Assembly: GCA_014649355.1 (NCBI GenBank) | Contig: BMSW01000003.1 | Coordinates: 62,001-126,000, forward strand | Source: Streptomyces althioticus | GTDB lineage: Bacteria; Actinomycetota; Actinomycetes; Streptomycetales; Streptomycetaceae | DNA length: 64,000 nt | Direction of reading: 5' to 3' | Shown here: one piece after another, positions 1-9,224 of the stretch | Layout of the letters: the number at the start of each line of letters is the position of its first letter | Numbering within the stretch: position 1 is the first letter of the stretch | Position numbers and translations under genes: made by a program | The notes under the pieces: generated by a model | Seen by the model: only the letters and a program-made list of their open reading frames with translations | Database searches by the model: none | What the model was told of the DNA's origin: nothing

Positions 1-2552
1 TGCTGCAGCGGCTCCAGCGCGACCAGGAGCTGGCCGGGGTGGACGTCGTGGTGCTGGACGAGTGCCACGAGCGGCATCTGGACGCGGACACGGCGGCGGC
101 GTTCCTGTGGGACGTGCGCGAGACGCTGCGGCCGGACCTGCGGCTGGTGGCCGCGTCGGCGACGACGGACGCGGAGGGCTGGGCGCGGCTGCTGGGCGGT
201 GCGCCCGTCGTCGAGGCGCGGGGCGCCGCGCACCCGGTCGACGTGGTGTGGGCGCCGCCCCCGCGCGCGGTGCGGCCGCCGCACGGCATGTGGGTGGACC
301 CGGCGCTGCTCACGCACGTCGCGGCGGTGGTACGGCGGGCCCTGGCCGAGCGGGACGGCGACGTGCTGGTGTTCCTGCCGGGGGTCGGGGAGATCTCCCG
401 GGTGGCCGGGATGCTGGGCGGCCTGCCGGGCGTGGACGTCCTCCAGGTGCACGGGCGTGCGCCGGCCGCCGTGCAGGACGCGGTGCTGTCGCCCGGCGAG
501 CGGCGGCGGGTGGTGCTGGCGACCTCGGTCGCGGAGTCCTCGCTGACGGTGCCGGGAGTACGCGTGGTGGTGGACTCGGGCCTCGCCCGCGAGGCGCGCG
601 TCGACCACGCGCGGGGTCTGAGCGCGCTCGCGACGGTACGGGCCTCACGCGCCGCGGGACGCCAGCGGGCGGGGCGCGCCGGGCGTGAGGCGCCCGGTGC
701 GGTGTACCGATGCTGGGCGGAGGCGGAGGACGCGCGGCTCCCGTCGTACCCCTCCCCCGAGATCAAGGTGGCCGACCTGACGGCGTTCGCGCTCCAGGCG
801 GCCTGCTGGGGCGATCCGGACGCCTCCGGACTGGCCCTGCTGGACCCTCCGCCGGCCGGTGCGATGGCGGCGGCCAGGGACGTCCTGACGGCGATCGACG
901 CGGTACGGCCGGACGGCCGCCCCACGGAGCGGGGCACCCGCCTGACCCGCCTCGGCCTCCACCCGCGCCTGGGCCGCGCCCTCCTGGACGCGTCCTCGCG
1001 CGTGGGCGCCGCTCTCGCCTCCGAGGTGGTCGCCCTCCTCTCCGAGGAACCACCCCGCGACTACGGCGACGACCTGCCGGCCGCGCTGCGCAGGGCCCGC
1101 CGGGGCGGCGACGGGTACGCGCCGCGCTGGCGCACGGAGGTACGGAGACTGCGGGGCGCCTTGTCCCAGGCGGAGGGAGCCGGGGGGCAGGGCGGTGAGG
1201 CGGTCCCGAGTCCGGACGGCCCGGTGCGGACGGGCGCCGGTGAGGCGCCGGCGGCCCCTGGGCACGGGGACGGTTCCTTCCCCCCCGAGGCTGTGGGTGG
1301 TACGGCCGGAACCGGCCCGGGTACGTCGGCTCGGTCGGACGGCGGCGGGAACCGGCAGGGCAGGTCCGGAGGACCCATCCCCGCCGGCCAAACCGGCGGG
1401 GATGGCTCGGCCGGTGAGCGGCAGGCGGGTGGGACCTCCGCGCCGCGGGCCACCGCACCGTCGGACGGTGGCGCGGCGCCGGGGGCTCGCGGAGGGCGCA
1501 GGAGCGTGTCCGGGGCGGGGCCGCGCCCGGGCGGAGTTTCCGACGTCGGGGCAGCCGATCATGGCGGAGACCCCGGAGGTGAGGAGCGGGGCGTCGGGCT
1601 CGTCGTGGCGCTCGCCTTTCCGGAGCGGGTGGCCCGGGTCGACGGGGGGTCGTATCTGATGGTGGGCGGGACGCGGGCCGAGGTCGGGGCCGGGTCCGCG
1701 TTGCGGGGGGCCGAGTGGGTGGCCGTCGCCGTCGCCGACCGGCCCGTGGGGCGTGGGCACGCGCGCGTGCTGCTGGGAGCCGCCGTGGACGAGGACGTGG
1801 CGCGGTGGGCCGCGGGCACGCTCCTCGACCGGCGTGAGGAGGTGCACTGGGCGGACGGGGACGTCGTGGCGCGCCGGGTCGAGCGGCTCGGGGCGGTCGA
1901 GCTGACCGAGCGGCCGCTCACGGACGCCGGCCCCGCGCCGGTGCGCGCCGCACTGCTGGACGGGCTGCGCCGGGAGGGGTTCGGGCTGCTGCGGTGGCCG
2001 GCCGGTGCACAGGTGCTGCGGCAGCGGCTGGCCTTCCTGCACGCGCGGCTGGGCGAGCCGTGGCCGGACGTGTCCGACGAGGCGCTCCACGCGCGCGTGG
2101 ACGAGTGGCTGGAGCCCGAGCTGAGCCGCGCGCGGCGCCGGGCCGACCTGGCGCGGATCGACGCCGGGCAGGCGCTCGCGCGGCTGCTGCCGTGGGCGTC
2201 GGGCGAGGCGGCGCGCCTCGACGAGCTGGCGCCCGAGCGGATCACGGTGCCCAGCGGGTCGCACGTACGGATCGACTGGTCCGACCCGGAGCGGCCGGTG
2301 CTCGCCGTGAAGCTGCAGGAGATGTTCGGGCTTCAGGAGTCGCCCACGGTGGCCGGGGTGCCGCTGCTGGTGCACCTGCTGTCCCCGGCCGGGCGGCCCG
2401 CCGCGGTCACCGCCGACCTCGCCTCCTTCTGGCGCGAGGGCTACCGGCAGGTGCGGGCGGAGCTGCGCGGCCGGTATCCGAAGCACCCCTGGCCGGAGGA
2501 CCCGGCCGCCGCGCGGCCCACCCGCCACACCAACGCGCGGCTGCGCGGGTAG
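1..2552 (+). CDS. hrpB: ATP-dependent helicase HrpB, 5'-truncated by the window edge
   Basis: This is the C-terminal 849 residues of a DEAH/RHA-type superfamily 2 RNA helicase; the reading frame is open from base 3, so the start lies upstream. The Walker B box reads DECHERH at about 46-66. The second RecA domain follows, with the motif SVAESSLTVPGVRVVVDSG (about 526-580) and the motif VI stretch QRAGRAGRE (about 664-690). An HA2-like segment comes next, then the HrpB C-terminal domain (about 1590-2520). HrpB proteins are bacterial helicases of poorly defined cellular role. Oddity: about 140 residues of Gly/Pro/Ala/Ser low-complexity sequence (roughly bases 1165-1590) lie between the HA2-like region and the HrpB_C domain, and this stretch carries terminator-like hairpins. 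The gene converges on the transglycosylase gene, 16 bp away. Confidence 0.9.
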   Translation, partial: LQRLQRDQELAGVDVVVLDECHERHLDADTAAAFLWDVRETLRPDLRLVAASATTDAEGWARLLGGAPVVEARGAAHPVDVVWAPPPRAVRPPHGMWVDPALLTHVAAVVRRALAERDGDVLVFLPGVGEISRVAGMLGGLPGVDVLQVHGRAPAAVQDAVLSPGERRRVVLATSVAESSLTVPGVRVVVDSGLAREARVDHARGLSALATVRASRAAGRQRAGRAGREAPGAVYRCWAEAEDARLPSYPSPEIKVADLTAFALQAACWGDPDASGLALLDPPPAGAMAAARDVLTAIDAVRPDGRPTERGTRLTRLGLHPRLGRALLDASSRVGAALASEVVALLSEEPPRDYGDDLPAALRRARRGGDGYAPRWRTEVRRLRGALSQAEGAGGQGGEAVPSPDGPVRTGAGEAPAAPGHGDGSFPPEAVGGTAGTGPGTSARSDGGGNRQGRSGGPIPAGQTGGDGSAGERQAGGTSAPRATAPSDGGAAPGARGGRRSVSGAGPRPGGVSDVGAADHGGDPGGEERGVGLVVALAFPERVARVDGGSYLMVGGTRAEVGAGSALRGAEWVAVAVADRPVGRGHARVLLGAAVDEDVARWAAGTLLDRREEVHWADGDVVARRVERLGAVELTERPLTDAGPAPVRAALLDGLRREGFGLLRWPAGAQVLRQRLAFLHARLGEPWPDVSDEALHARVDEWLEPELSRARRRADLARIDAGQALARLLPWASGEAARLDELAPERITVPSGSHVRIDWSDPERPVLAVKLQEMFGLQESPTVAGVPLLVHLLSPAGRPAAVTADLASFWREGYRQVRAELRGRYPKHPWPEDPAAARPTRHTNARLRG
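1376..1404. repeat. Perfect hairpin inside the hrpB coding region
   Basis: A 12-bp perfect inverted repeat (1376-1387 with 1393-1404, loop 5 nt) lies inside the low-complexity coding stretch of hrpB. A second, bulged inverted repeat lies at about 1441-1477. Hairpins this strong are typical of intergenic terminators, not of helicase coding sequence. Confidence 0.7.
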
Positions 2553-2568
2553 CGGGCAGGGCGCCGGC

Positions 2569-4356
2569 TCAGGCGGCCGGGGTCCGCGACGGCTCGGTGG
2601 ACGGGTCCGCCGACGGGTCCGTCGAGGGATCGGGGTCCGCCGACGGGTCCGGGTCGGGGCTCGGCGTGGCGGCCGGCTCCACGGTCAGCTCCACGTCGAG
2701 GGTGGCGCCGCCCGCCGTGGTGAGGCGGAGCAGGAACGTGCCGGCGGTGTCGTCCGCGTAGAGCTTCGGCAGGGTCAGCCGTCCGTCCGCGTCGGTCCGC
2801 AGACCGGTCAGGGTGCGGACCGCCTTGCCGTCGGCGTCCTTGAAGTAGGGGCCCTTGTCGTTCTCGGCGGGGTCGTCGGCGGAGGTCACGAGTGTCGCGG
2901 TGACGGCGACCTTCCCGGCGGCCTCACCGCCGTAGGTGGCCTCGACCGCGACCGGCTCGGCGAACTCGCCGCCCGCGACGCAGGTCAGTTCCTTCTCGCC
3001 GACGCGGGTGAGGGCGTCGGCGGCGCGCTGGGTGACCGTCACCTTGTAGGGGACGCCCTTGACGGAGCGTCCGACCACGGCCGCCTGGACGGCGAACGCG
3101 CCGGTCCGCTCCCCCGCCCGCAGCGCCGGCGCGACGGCGACGCCGGACGCGTCGGTCGTCACGGTCGCCACGCTCTCGCCGCCGGCGAAGGTGCTGTCGG
3201 TGTCGCCGACGATCGTGAAGCGGATCCGCACCTTGGCGACCGCCTTGCCCGCCTGCGTCTCCGCGCGCGTCGAGATGCGCTCGGCGAAGGTGTGGCCGGC
3301 CATGGCGGTGAGGGTGCCGGTGCCGGCGTCCTCCAGGTGGTGCACCGTGTCGGTGGGCGTCGGCGGGGTGGTGGACGGCGGGGGCGTGGTGGGCGGCGTG
3401 CCGGGGCCGCCGGTGCCGGGCGCGGTCGGGCTGGGCGACGGCCGGGAGCCGGAGGGCTTGCCTGGCCGGGTGCCGGGCCGCGCCGGCGGGGTGGTGCCCG
3501 GCGCGGAGGGGGTGACACCGGGGCGTGCGTCGCTGCGGTCGTCGGGCAGGGCGCCGGTGCCGTCGGGGATCTCGTGGGTGCCCTTGCGGTAGTACTCCAG
3601 CCACGACAGGACGGTGTTCAGGTAGTCCGTCGAGTTGTTGTAGCTGAGGATCGCCTTGCGCAGGTCGCCCGGCTGCGACAGGTCCCAGTCGTAGCGGCAC
3701 AGGTAGTGCCCGGCGGCGAGGGCGGCGTCGTAGATGTTGTTGGGGTCCTTGCGGCCGTCGCCGTTGCCGTCGCGCCCCGCCCAGGACCACGTGGAGGGGA
3801 TGAACTGCATCGGCCCGACGGCCTGGTCGTACATCCGGTTGCCGTCGTAGGCGCCGTTGTCGGTGTCGCGGATGAGGGCGAAGCCGTTGCCGTCGAGCTG
3901 GGGTCCGAGGATGGGGGAGACGGTGGTGCCGTCGGCGTCGACCCGGCCGCCTCGCGCCTGACCGGACTCCACCTTGCCGATGGCGGCGAGGAGTTGCCAG
4001 GGCAGGTTGCAGCCGGTCCCGCGCAGCGCCGCCTCGGCCTTCTTGTAGGCGTCGAGGACGGTCGCGGGTATGCCGGCCTCGGCGGCGCTCCGGTCGCCCG
4101 CCTCGCCGGAGCCCGCGGAGGGCGACGGGGCGGGGCTGTTGAGGGGCGGCAGGTCCGTGTAGTACGGCGAGTTGCCGGTCGCGCTGTCGTCGGCTGCCGC
4201 GTCGGGTGCGGAGGTGGCGTCGCCGGCGCTCTGTCTGCCCTGGTCGTCGACCGTGACGCCGGGGGCCTGGGACGCGGACAGGGCCGCCACGGCCGCCGCG
4301 GCCACGGCGGTGGTTGCCGCTCCCTTGCGCAGCCTCCTGCCGATGTGCGCCGCCAT
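2569..4356 (-). CDS. Secreted lytic transglycosylase (SLT domain) with Ig-like C-terminal region
   Basis: This 595-residue exported protein probably cleaves peptidoglycan glycan strands. A twin-positive N-terminus (RRLRKG) and an Ala-rich hydrophobic stretch (about residues 13-32) form a signal peptide. A lysozyme-like SLT/MltB-type domain spans about residues 105-245; the likely catalytic Glu is E130 in GKVES, and AVGPMQFIPSTW and NNIYDAALAAGHYLC are typical family motifs. An EF-hand-like acidic loop (DGNGDGRKD) lies inside it. A Pro/Thr/Ser-rich linker (about 275-345) joins it to two Ig-like or invasin-like beta repeats (about 345-560), then an acidic D/P/S tail. The start is ATG with GGGAGGGG about 7 bases upstream. 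A TAGGGT -10-like hexamer lies on the minus strand at 4482-4487. The substrate is inferred from the family. Confidence 0.9.
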   Translation of the reverse strand: MAAHIGRRLRKGAATTAVAAAAVAALSASQAPGVTVDDQGRQSAGDATSAPDAAADDSATGNSPYYTDLPPLNSPAPSPSAGSGEAGDRSAAEAGIPATVLDAYKKAEAALRGTGCNLPWQLLAAIGKVESGQARGGRVDADGTTVSPILGPQLDGNGFALIRDTDNGAYDGNRMYDQAVGPMQFIPSTWSWAGRDGNGDGRKDPNNIYDAALAAGHYLCRYDWDLSQPGDLRKAILSYNNSTDYLNTVLSWLEYYRKGTHEIPDGTGALPDDRSDARPGVTPSAPGTTPPARPGTRPGKPSGSRPSPSPTAPGTGGPGTPPTTPPPSTTPPTPTDTVHHLEDAGTGTLTAMAGHTFAERISTRAETQAGKAVAKVRIRFTIVGDTDSTFAGGESVATVTTDASGVAVAPALRAGERTGAFAVQAAVVGRSVKGVPYKVTVTQRAADALTRVGEKELTCVAGGEFAEPVAVEATYGGEAAGKVAVTATLVTSADDPAENDKGPYFKDADGKAVRTLTGLRTDADGRLTLPKLYADDTAGTFLLRLTTAGGATLDVELTVEPAATPSPDPDPSADPDPSTDPSADPSTEPSRTPAA

Positions 4357-4679
4357 AGAGTGAACCCCTCCCCGCGGGCGCTGTGGGCGCCCTTCACCGT
4401 GTACCGCGTTCGCCCTGTTGTGACGATCTGCCCGCCCCGCCGGTTGCCCTGGGATGCGGGACCGGGTCGACGACCCTCGCGACCCTACGACAACTTGCCT
4501 TGCACGGACACCCGTTGATGCCCGATATTCACCGGTTGGCCATCTTGTCGTCCGGGCGGTTCACGGGGCGGACGACCGCCACGGCCCGGTCTGCCGAATA
4601 CTGAGGTCCGCCCGTGCCCGCGGCCCTCCTGCCGACGCTGCCGGGCATACCCGGTCAATCCCCGCGGCGAGGAGTCCCG
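4357..4679. promoter_or_regulatory. Divergent promoter region, transglycosylase / DUF4184
   Basis: This 323-bp gap separates two divergent genes. On the minus strand TAGGGT (4482-4487) could be a -10 element, but no good -35 is visible. I looked for a c-di-AMP (ydaO) riboswitch, which precedes some actinobacterial wall-hydrolase genes, and found no convincing match. Confidence 0.3.
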
Positions 4680-5543
4680 TTGCCCTTCACACTCAGCCAC
4701 GCGGCAGCCGTACTGCCGGCCGTCCGCACCGACGGCACGGGGCGCGGCCCGCTGGTCCCGGCGGTGCTGGTCGCGGGCAGCTTCGCGCCCGACATGACCT
4801 ACTACGCGGCCGGCGTCGTGTCCGGGGCGATGGAGTTCGGCGACGTGACGCACGCGGGGTGGGGCGTGTTCACCGTGGACGTGGTCATCGCCTGGGCGCT
4901 GGAGGGGCTGTGGCTGCTGGTGCGGGAGCCCTTGGTGGCCCTGCTGCCGCGGGCCCGTCAGGGGCGGGTGGCAACGCTGACGCGCTGCGGGGCGCCCCGG
5001 GAGCGCGTACGGGCGTCGCTGGTGGCGCGCTGGTACCTGTCCGCGGTGCTGGGTGGTCTGACGCACGTCGTGTGGGACGCGTTCACCCATCACGACCGGT
5101 GGGGCACGCGGCTGATCCCGGTGCTGGGCGAGGAGATCGGCGGTTCGCCGGTGTTCTGGTACGCGCAGTACGGCAGTTCGCTGCTGGCCGCGGTCGTCCT
5201 CGTGGTGTTCACGGTGCGGGCGCTGCGGCGTACGGTCCCCGGGGACGCGGTGCCCCCGGGGGTGCCGGTGCTGTCGACGCGCGACCGGTGGGCGGCCGTC
5301 GCGCTGCTCGCGGGGTGCATGGTGGCCGCGGCGGTCCCGCGGGCCCTCCGGTGGTGGGACCACTGGGGGCACATGGCGAAGCCCTACGAGCTGATCCCGA
5401 CCGTCTGTTTCGGCGCGGGCGCGGGGCTGGTGGCCGCGCTCCCGGTGTACGCCGTCGCCGTCAGGGCGCGGCGTCGGGCCCCGGCCACGGAGGACCCTGC
5501 ACACGCCGGTACGCGAGGCCCTCGGCGTACGGCCGCACGCTGA
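4680..5543 (+). CDS. DUF4184 family membrane protein
   Basis: This 287-residue protein begins with the family signature PFTLSHAAAVLP and contains GSFAPDMTYY shortly after. About five to six hydrophobic segments follow, so it is probably an integral membrane protein; no function is established. I chose the TTG at 4680 over an in-frame ATG at 4614 because GGCGAGGAG lies 5-6 bases before the TTG and the DUF4184 signature starts exactly there. The motif THVVWDAFTHHDRWG (about 5060-5103) holds clustered His/Asp residues that could bind metal, as in the related YdjM membrane-hydrolase families. The gene overlaps the next, convergent gene by about 80 bp. Confidence 0.8.
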   Translation: MPFTLSHAAAVLPAVRTDGTGRGPLVPAVLVAGSFAPDMTYYAAGVVSGAMEFGDVTHAGWGVFTVDVVIAWALEGLWLLVREPLVALLPRARQGRVATLTRCGAPRERVRASLVARWYLSAVLGGLTHVVWDAFTHHDRWGTRLIPVLGEEIGGSPVFWYAQYGSSLLAAVVLVVFTVRALRRTVPGDAVPPGVPVLSTRDRWAAVALLAGCMVAAAVPRALRWWDHWGHMAKPYELIPTVCFGAGAGLVAALPVYAVAVRARRRAPATEDPAHAGTRGPRRTAAR

Positions 5544-5907
5544 GGGTCTCGCTCGCCGCGACGAACACGGTGACCGTGCGGACCGGGCGGGGCCGGGGCA
5601 GCAGGGTGAGGACGAGGGTCAGGTAGGCGCGGGCCAGCTCGGCCCACAGCCGCCACGGGGGCTGGTCGGTCCCCGCGCCCTGGGCGGCGGGGGTACGGCC
5701 GGTTCTCCACCGGCCGTCGGTGACGCGCCGGCCGAGCCGGACGGCGGTGTCGCGGAACGCGGCCGTGAGGCCGCCGGGGATGCGGGCGGTACTTGCGGCG
5801 GCCGCGAAGACCGGGACCGGCGGAAACGCCTGGGTGGTGGGTCCGTCGGCGTCGGCCCGCGGGGGTGCCGCTCTGCGGTGAAGCATGCGTATACCCATGC
5901 CTGGCAT
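5461..5907 (-). CDS. Hypothetical protein, Arg/Pro-rich
   Basis: I do not recognise this protein (up to 148 residues). It is basic, with a hydrophobic stretch near residues 88-103 (LWAELARAYLTLVLTLLPRP) that may touch the membrane. The start is uncertain: ATGs at 5907, 5898 and 5886 are in frame and none has a clear ribosome site. The C-terminal 80 bp overlap the end of the convergent DUF4184 gene. The reading frame follows Streptomyces-like codon bias better than its antisense alternatives, but the call remains tentative. Confidence 0.5.
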   Translation of the reverse strand: MPGMGIRMLHRRAAPPRADADGPTTQAFPPVPVFAAAASTARIPGGLTAAFRDTAVRLGRRVTDGRWRTGRTPAAQGAGTDQPPWRLWAELARAYLTLVLTLLPRPRPVRTVTVFVAASETLSVRPYAEGLAYRRVQGPPWPGPDAAP

Positions 5908-5909
5908 GC
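5883..5909. promoter_or_regulatory. Paired GCATGC palindromes
   Basis: GCATGC occurs at 5883-5888 and again at 5904-5909, flanking GTATAC and CCATGC. It lies over the candidate start codons of the small gene at 5461-5907 and could be an operator. No regulator is known to me for this spacing. Confidence 0.25.
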
Positions 5910-6131
5910 TGGCCGCCTACCTGGTCCGGGGCTCTCCTGCGAGGGCCACGCGAGTGAACCACGCGAGGCCCCGCAGCCTTTGGAACGTGCCCCCGACCCC
6001 GCCCGACCTGGGCTTATGCCCCCTGGGGACGGCACGGCGAGCGGACGCGCGCGGAGGCCCGAGCGGGCGCCGCGACGCAGCGGTGCGGCGGTGACCGCCC
6101 CTGCGGGAGGAGCCGCGCCCCGGACACCGCA

Positions 6132-6159
6132 CCGGGCGCGGCCCGAGGGCCGCGCCCGG
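6132..6159 (-). terminator. polA terminator hairpin
   Basis: A 13-bp perfect GC stem (6132-6144 with 6147-6159) with a 2-nt loop lies 15 bp downstream of the polA stop. There is no U-tract, as is common for actinobacterial terminators. Confidence 0.7.
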
Positions 6160-6173
6160 AGTGCGGCACCGAG

Positions 6174-8900
6174 TCAGTGCGCCGCCGACTCCCAGTCCGG
6201 GCCCACGCCCACCGAGACGCCGAGGGGGACCCTCAGCTCGACCGCGGAGGCCATTTCCCGGCGGACCAGTTCCTCGACCTGTTCCCGCTCGCCGGGGGCG
6301 AGCTCCAGGACGATTTCGTCGTGGACCTGGAGGAGCATGCGGGAGCGCAGGTCCGCCTCGCGCAGGGCACGGTCGACGTTCAGCATGGCGATCTTGACGA
6401 TGTCCGCCGCCGTGCCCTGGATCGGCGCGTTCAGCGCCATCCGCTCGGCCGCCTCGCGGCGCTGGCGGTTGTCGCTGTTGAGGTCGGGCAGGTAGCGGCG
6501 GCGGCCGAAGAGGGTCGCCGTGTACCCGGTCGCCCGCGCCTCGTCCACGACGTTGCGCAGGTAGTCCCGCACGCCGCCGAAGCGCTCGAAGTAGGCGTCC
6601 ATCAGCTGGCGCGCCTCCGCCGCCTCGATGTTCAGCTGCTGGGAGAGGCCGAAGGCGGACAGCCCGTAGGCCAGTCCGTAGGACATCGCCTTGATCTTGC
6701 GGCGCATCTCCGCGTCCACCGCGGACTGCTCGACGGAAAACACCTGGGCCGCGGCCGTGGTGTGCAGGTCCTCGCCGGAGGTGAACGCCTCGGTGAGACC
6801 GGCGTCCTCGGAGAGGTGGGCCATGACGCGCAGCTCGATCTGGCTGTAGTCGGCGGTGAGCAGCGACTCGAAGCCCTCGCCGACGACGAAGCCGCGGCGG
6901 ATGGCGCGGCCCTCGTCCGTGCGGACCGGGATGTTCTGCAGGTTGGGGTCCGTGGAGGACAGCCGGCCGGTCGCGGCGACGGTCTGGTTGAACGTCGTGT
7001 GGATGCGGCCGTCCGAGGCGATCGTCTTGATCAGGCCCTCGACGGTGACGCGGAGCTTCGCCTGCTCGCGGTGGCGCAGCATGATGACCGGCAGCTCGTT
7101 GTCCGTCTGGCCGGCGAGCCAGGCCAGCGCGTCCGCGTCCGTGGTGTAACCGGTCTTGGTCTTCTTGGTCTTGGGCAGGGCCAGCTCGCCGAAGAGGACC
7201 TCCTGGAGCTGCTTGGGCGAGCCCAGGTTGAACTCGTGTCCGGCCGCCGCGTGGGCCTCCTTCACCGCCTGCTGCACCGCGCCGGCGAACATCTGCTCCA
7301 TGGCCTCCAGGTGCGCCCGGTCGGCCGCGATGCCGTGCCGCTCCATGCGGGCGAGCAGGGCGGAGGTGGGCAGCTCCATGTCGCGCAGCAGGTCGGAGGC
7401 GCCGACGTCCGCGAGGCGGCCCTCGAAGGCCTCGCCCAGGTCGAGGACGGCACGGGCCTGCACCATGAGCGCGTGCGCCTGCGCGCCGTCGTCCGCGCCG
7501 AAGGCGAGCTGCCCGTCGGGCGCGGCGGCGGGCGCCAGCTCCCGGTGCAGGTACTCCAGGGACAGGGCGTCCAGGTCGAAGGAGCGGCGGCCGGGCTTGA
7601 CCAGGTACGCGGCGAGCGCCGTGTCCATGGTGACGCCGTCGACCGTCCAGCCGTGCTCGGGGAAGACGCGCATCGCGCGCTTGGCGTTGTGGAACACCTT
7701 GGGGCGGGCCGGGTCGGCGAGCCAGGCGCGGAACGCCTGCTCGTCGGCCTCGTCGATCTCGGCCGGGTCGAACCAGGCGGCCGGTCCGCCCGCGGTGGCG
7801 AGCGCGATCTCGGCGACGGAGCCGGTGCCGAGCGCCCAGGCGTCGACGACGGCGACGCCGAGGGGGCCGGTGGCGTGCTCCGCGAGCCAGCCGGCCAGCT
7901 CGCCGGTGCCCAGCACCGTGCCGTCGATCTCCACGCCGTCGGCGACGACCGGGGTGGTCTCGGCCTCCTCGGCGCCCGGGTCGACGGCGAACAGCCGCTC
8001 CCGCAGCGACGGGTTCCTGATCTCCAGGGTGTCGAGGATCATCGCCACGGCCTTGCGGTCGTAGGCGGTGCGCTCGAGCTCCCGCACGCCCTTCGACAGC
8101 TCGACCTGGCGCTCCAGCTCGGTGAGGCGGCGGTTGAGCTTGACGGACTCGAGGTGCTCGCGGAGGTTCTGCCCGGCCTTGCCCTTGACCTCGTCTACCC
8201 GCTCGACCAGCTCGGCGAAGGAGCCGAACTGGTTGATCCACTTCGCGGCGGTCTTCTCGCCGACGCCGGGGATGCCGGGGAGGTTGTCGGACGGGTCGCC
8301 GCGCAGGGCGGCGAAGTCCGGGTACTGCGCGGGCGTGAGGTTGTACTTCTCGAAGACCTTCTCCGGGGTGAAGCGGGTCAGCTCGGAGACGCCCTTGGTC
8401 GGGTACAGCACGGTGGTGCGGTCGGAGACCAGCTGGAAGGAGTCGCGGTCGCCGGTGACGATCAGCACGTCGAAGCCCTCGGCCTCGGCCTGGGTGGCGA
8501 GCGTGGCGATGACGTCGTCCGCCTCGTACCCCTCGACGGCGAAGCGGGGCACGCTCATCGCGTCGAGCAGCTCGCCGATCAGCTCGACCTGGCCCTTGAA
8601 CTCGTCGGGGGTCTTGGAGCGGTTCGCCTTGTACTCGGTGAACTCCTCCGAGCGCCATGTCTTGCGGGACACGTCGAAGGCGACCGCGAAGTGCGTGGGC
8701 GCCTCGTCACGGAGGGTGTTGGCGAGCATCGACGCGAAGCCGTAGATCGCGTTCGTCGGCTGGCCCGTCGCGGTGGTGAAGTTCTCCGCGGGCAGCGCGA
8801 AGAACGCGCGGTACGCCAGTGAGTGCCCGTCCATGAGCATCAGGCGCGGGCGGCTTCCGCCGGGGGTCTGGTCGGTCTTCTTCGATGCTGTGTCTGCCAC
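6174..8900 (-). CDS. polA: DNA polymerase I
   Basis: This 908-residue Pol I acts in Okazaki fragment maturation and repair. The N-terminal 5' nuclease has LMLMDGHSLAYRAFFALP, VEGYEADDVIATLA, VTGDRDSFQL and the H3TH motif GIPGVGEKTAAKW. The middle 3'-5' exonuclease-like domain lacks the DxE metal ligands, and the position of a further Asp reads HNAKRAMRVF, so proofreading is presumably absent, as in other actinobacterial Pol I. The polymerase domain has motif A (TADYSQIELRVMAHLS), motif B (RRKIKAMSYGLAYG) and motif C (LLQVHDEIVLE). I chose the GTG at 8900 (VADTASKK) over an upstream in-frame ATG at 8930, because alignable sequence begins soon after it and AGGATCGG precedes it. Confidence 0.97.
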   Translation of the reverse strand: MADTASKKTDQTPGGSRPRLMLMDGHSLAYRAFFALPAENFTTATGQPTNAIYGFASMLANTLRDEAPTHFAVAFDVSRKTWRSEEFTEYKANRSKTPDEFKGQVELIGELLDAMSVPRFAVEGYEADDVIATLATQAEAEGFDVLIVTGDRDSFQLVSDRTTVLYPTKGVSELTRFTPEKVFEKYNLTPAQYPDFAALRGDPSDNLPGIPGVGEKTAAKWINQFGSFAELVERVDEVKGKAGQNLREHLESVKLNRRLTELERQVELSKGVRELERTAYDRKAVAMILDTLEIRNPSLRERLFAVDPGAEEAETTPVVADGVEIDGTVLGTGELAGWLAEHATGPLGVAVVDAWALGTGSVAEIALATAGGPAAWFDPAEIDEADEQAFRAWLADPARPKVFHNAKRAMRVFPEHGWTVDGVTMDTALAAYLVKPGRRSFDLDALSLEYLHRELAPAAAPDGQLAFGADDGAQAHALMVQARAVLDLGEAFEGRLADVGASDLLRDMELPTSALLARMERHGIAADRAHLEAMEQMFAGAVQQAVKEAHAAAGHEFNLGSPKQLQEVLFGELALPKTKKTKTGYTTDADALAWLAGQTDNELPVIMLRHREQAKLRVTVEGLIKTIASDGRIHTTFNQTVAATGRLSSTDPNLQNIPVRTDEGRAIRRGFVVGEGFESLLTADYSQIELRVMAHLSEDAGLTEAFTSGEDLHTTAAAQVFSVEQSAVDAEMRRKIKAMSYGLAYGLSAFGLSQQLNIEAAEARQLMDAYFERFGGVRDYLRNVVDEARATGYTATLFGRRRYLPDLNSDNRQRREAAERMALNAPIQGTAADIVKIAMLNVDRALREADLRSRMLLQVHDEIVLELAPGEREQVEELVRREMASAVELRVPLGVSVGVGPDWESAAH

Positions 8901-9035
8901 GTGTCCGATCCTGCCACGCCTCACTGACACCGGGCGTCGGCGCCCGCGTCTTCACCCACGGGGTGGCAGGCACCGGCGCCGGTGTGGGCCGGGGGGAGTC
9001 TGCGCAGCCCGGCGCTTACGGGGTGCCGCCGCGCC

Positions 9036-9064
9036 CACCCGTGCCGCCCCAGGCGGCACGGGTG
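9036..9064. terminator. Terminator-like hairpin without an adjacent gene end
   Basis: A 13-bp perfect stem (9036-9048 with 9052-9064) with a 3-nt loop sits between two divergent genes, where no terminator is expected. It may end a small RNA or be a relic of a lost gene. Confidence 0.5.
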
Positions 9065-9224
9065 CCCGCGGATAGCGGCAGCCGCGTACGGCGGGGAGGG
9101 GACGGGGTGGGGGTGGGCGCCCGCAGCGGCTGGCGCGTCCACGCCCTTCACTTACCGAGACGCACTCTCGCGCCAGACCGAGGACGACCACCCCCACCGC
9201 GGCCCCGCACCACCACCCCACCCT

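Noticed and set aside
4357..4679. c-di-AMP (ydaO) riboswitch upstream of the transglycosylase
   Set aside because: The conserved core sequences were not found on the minus strand.
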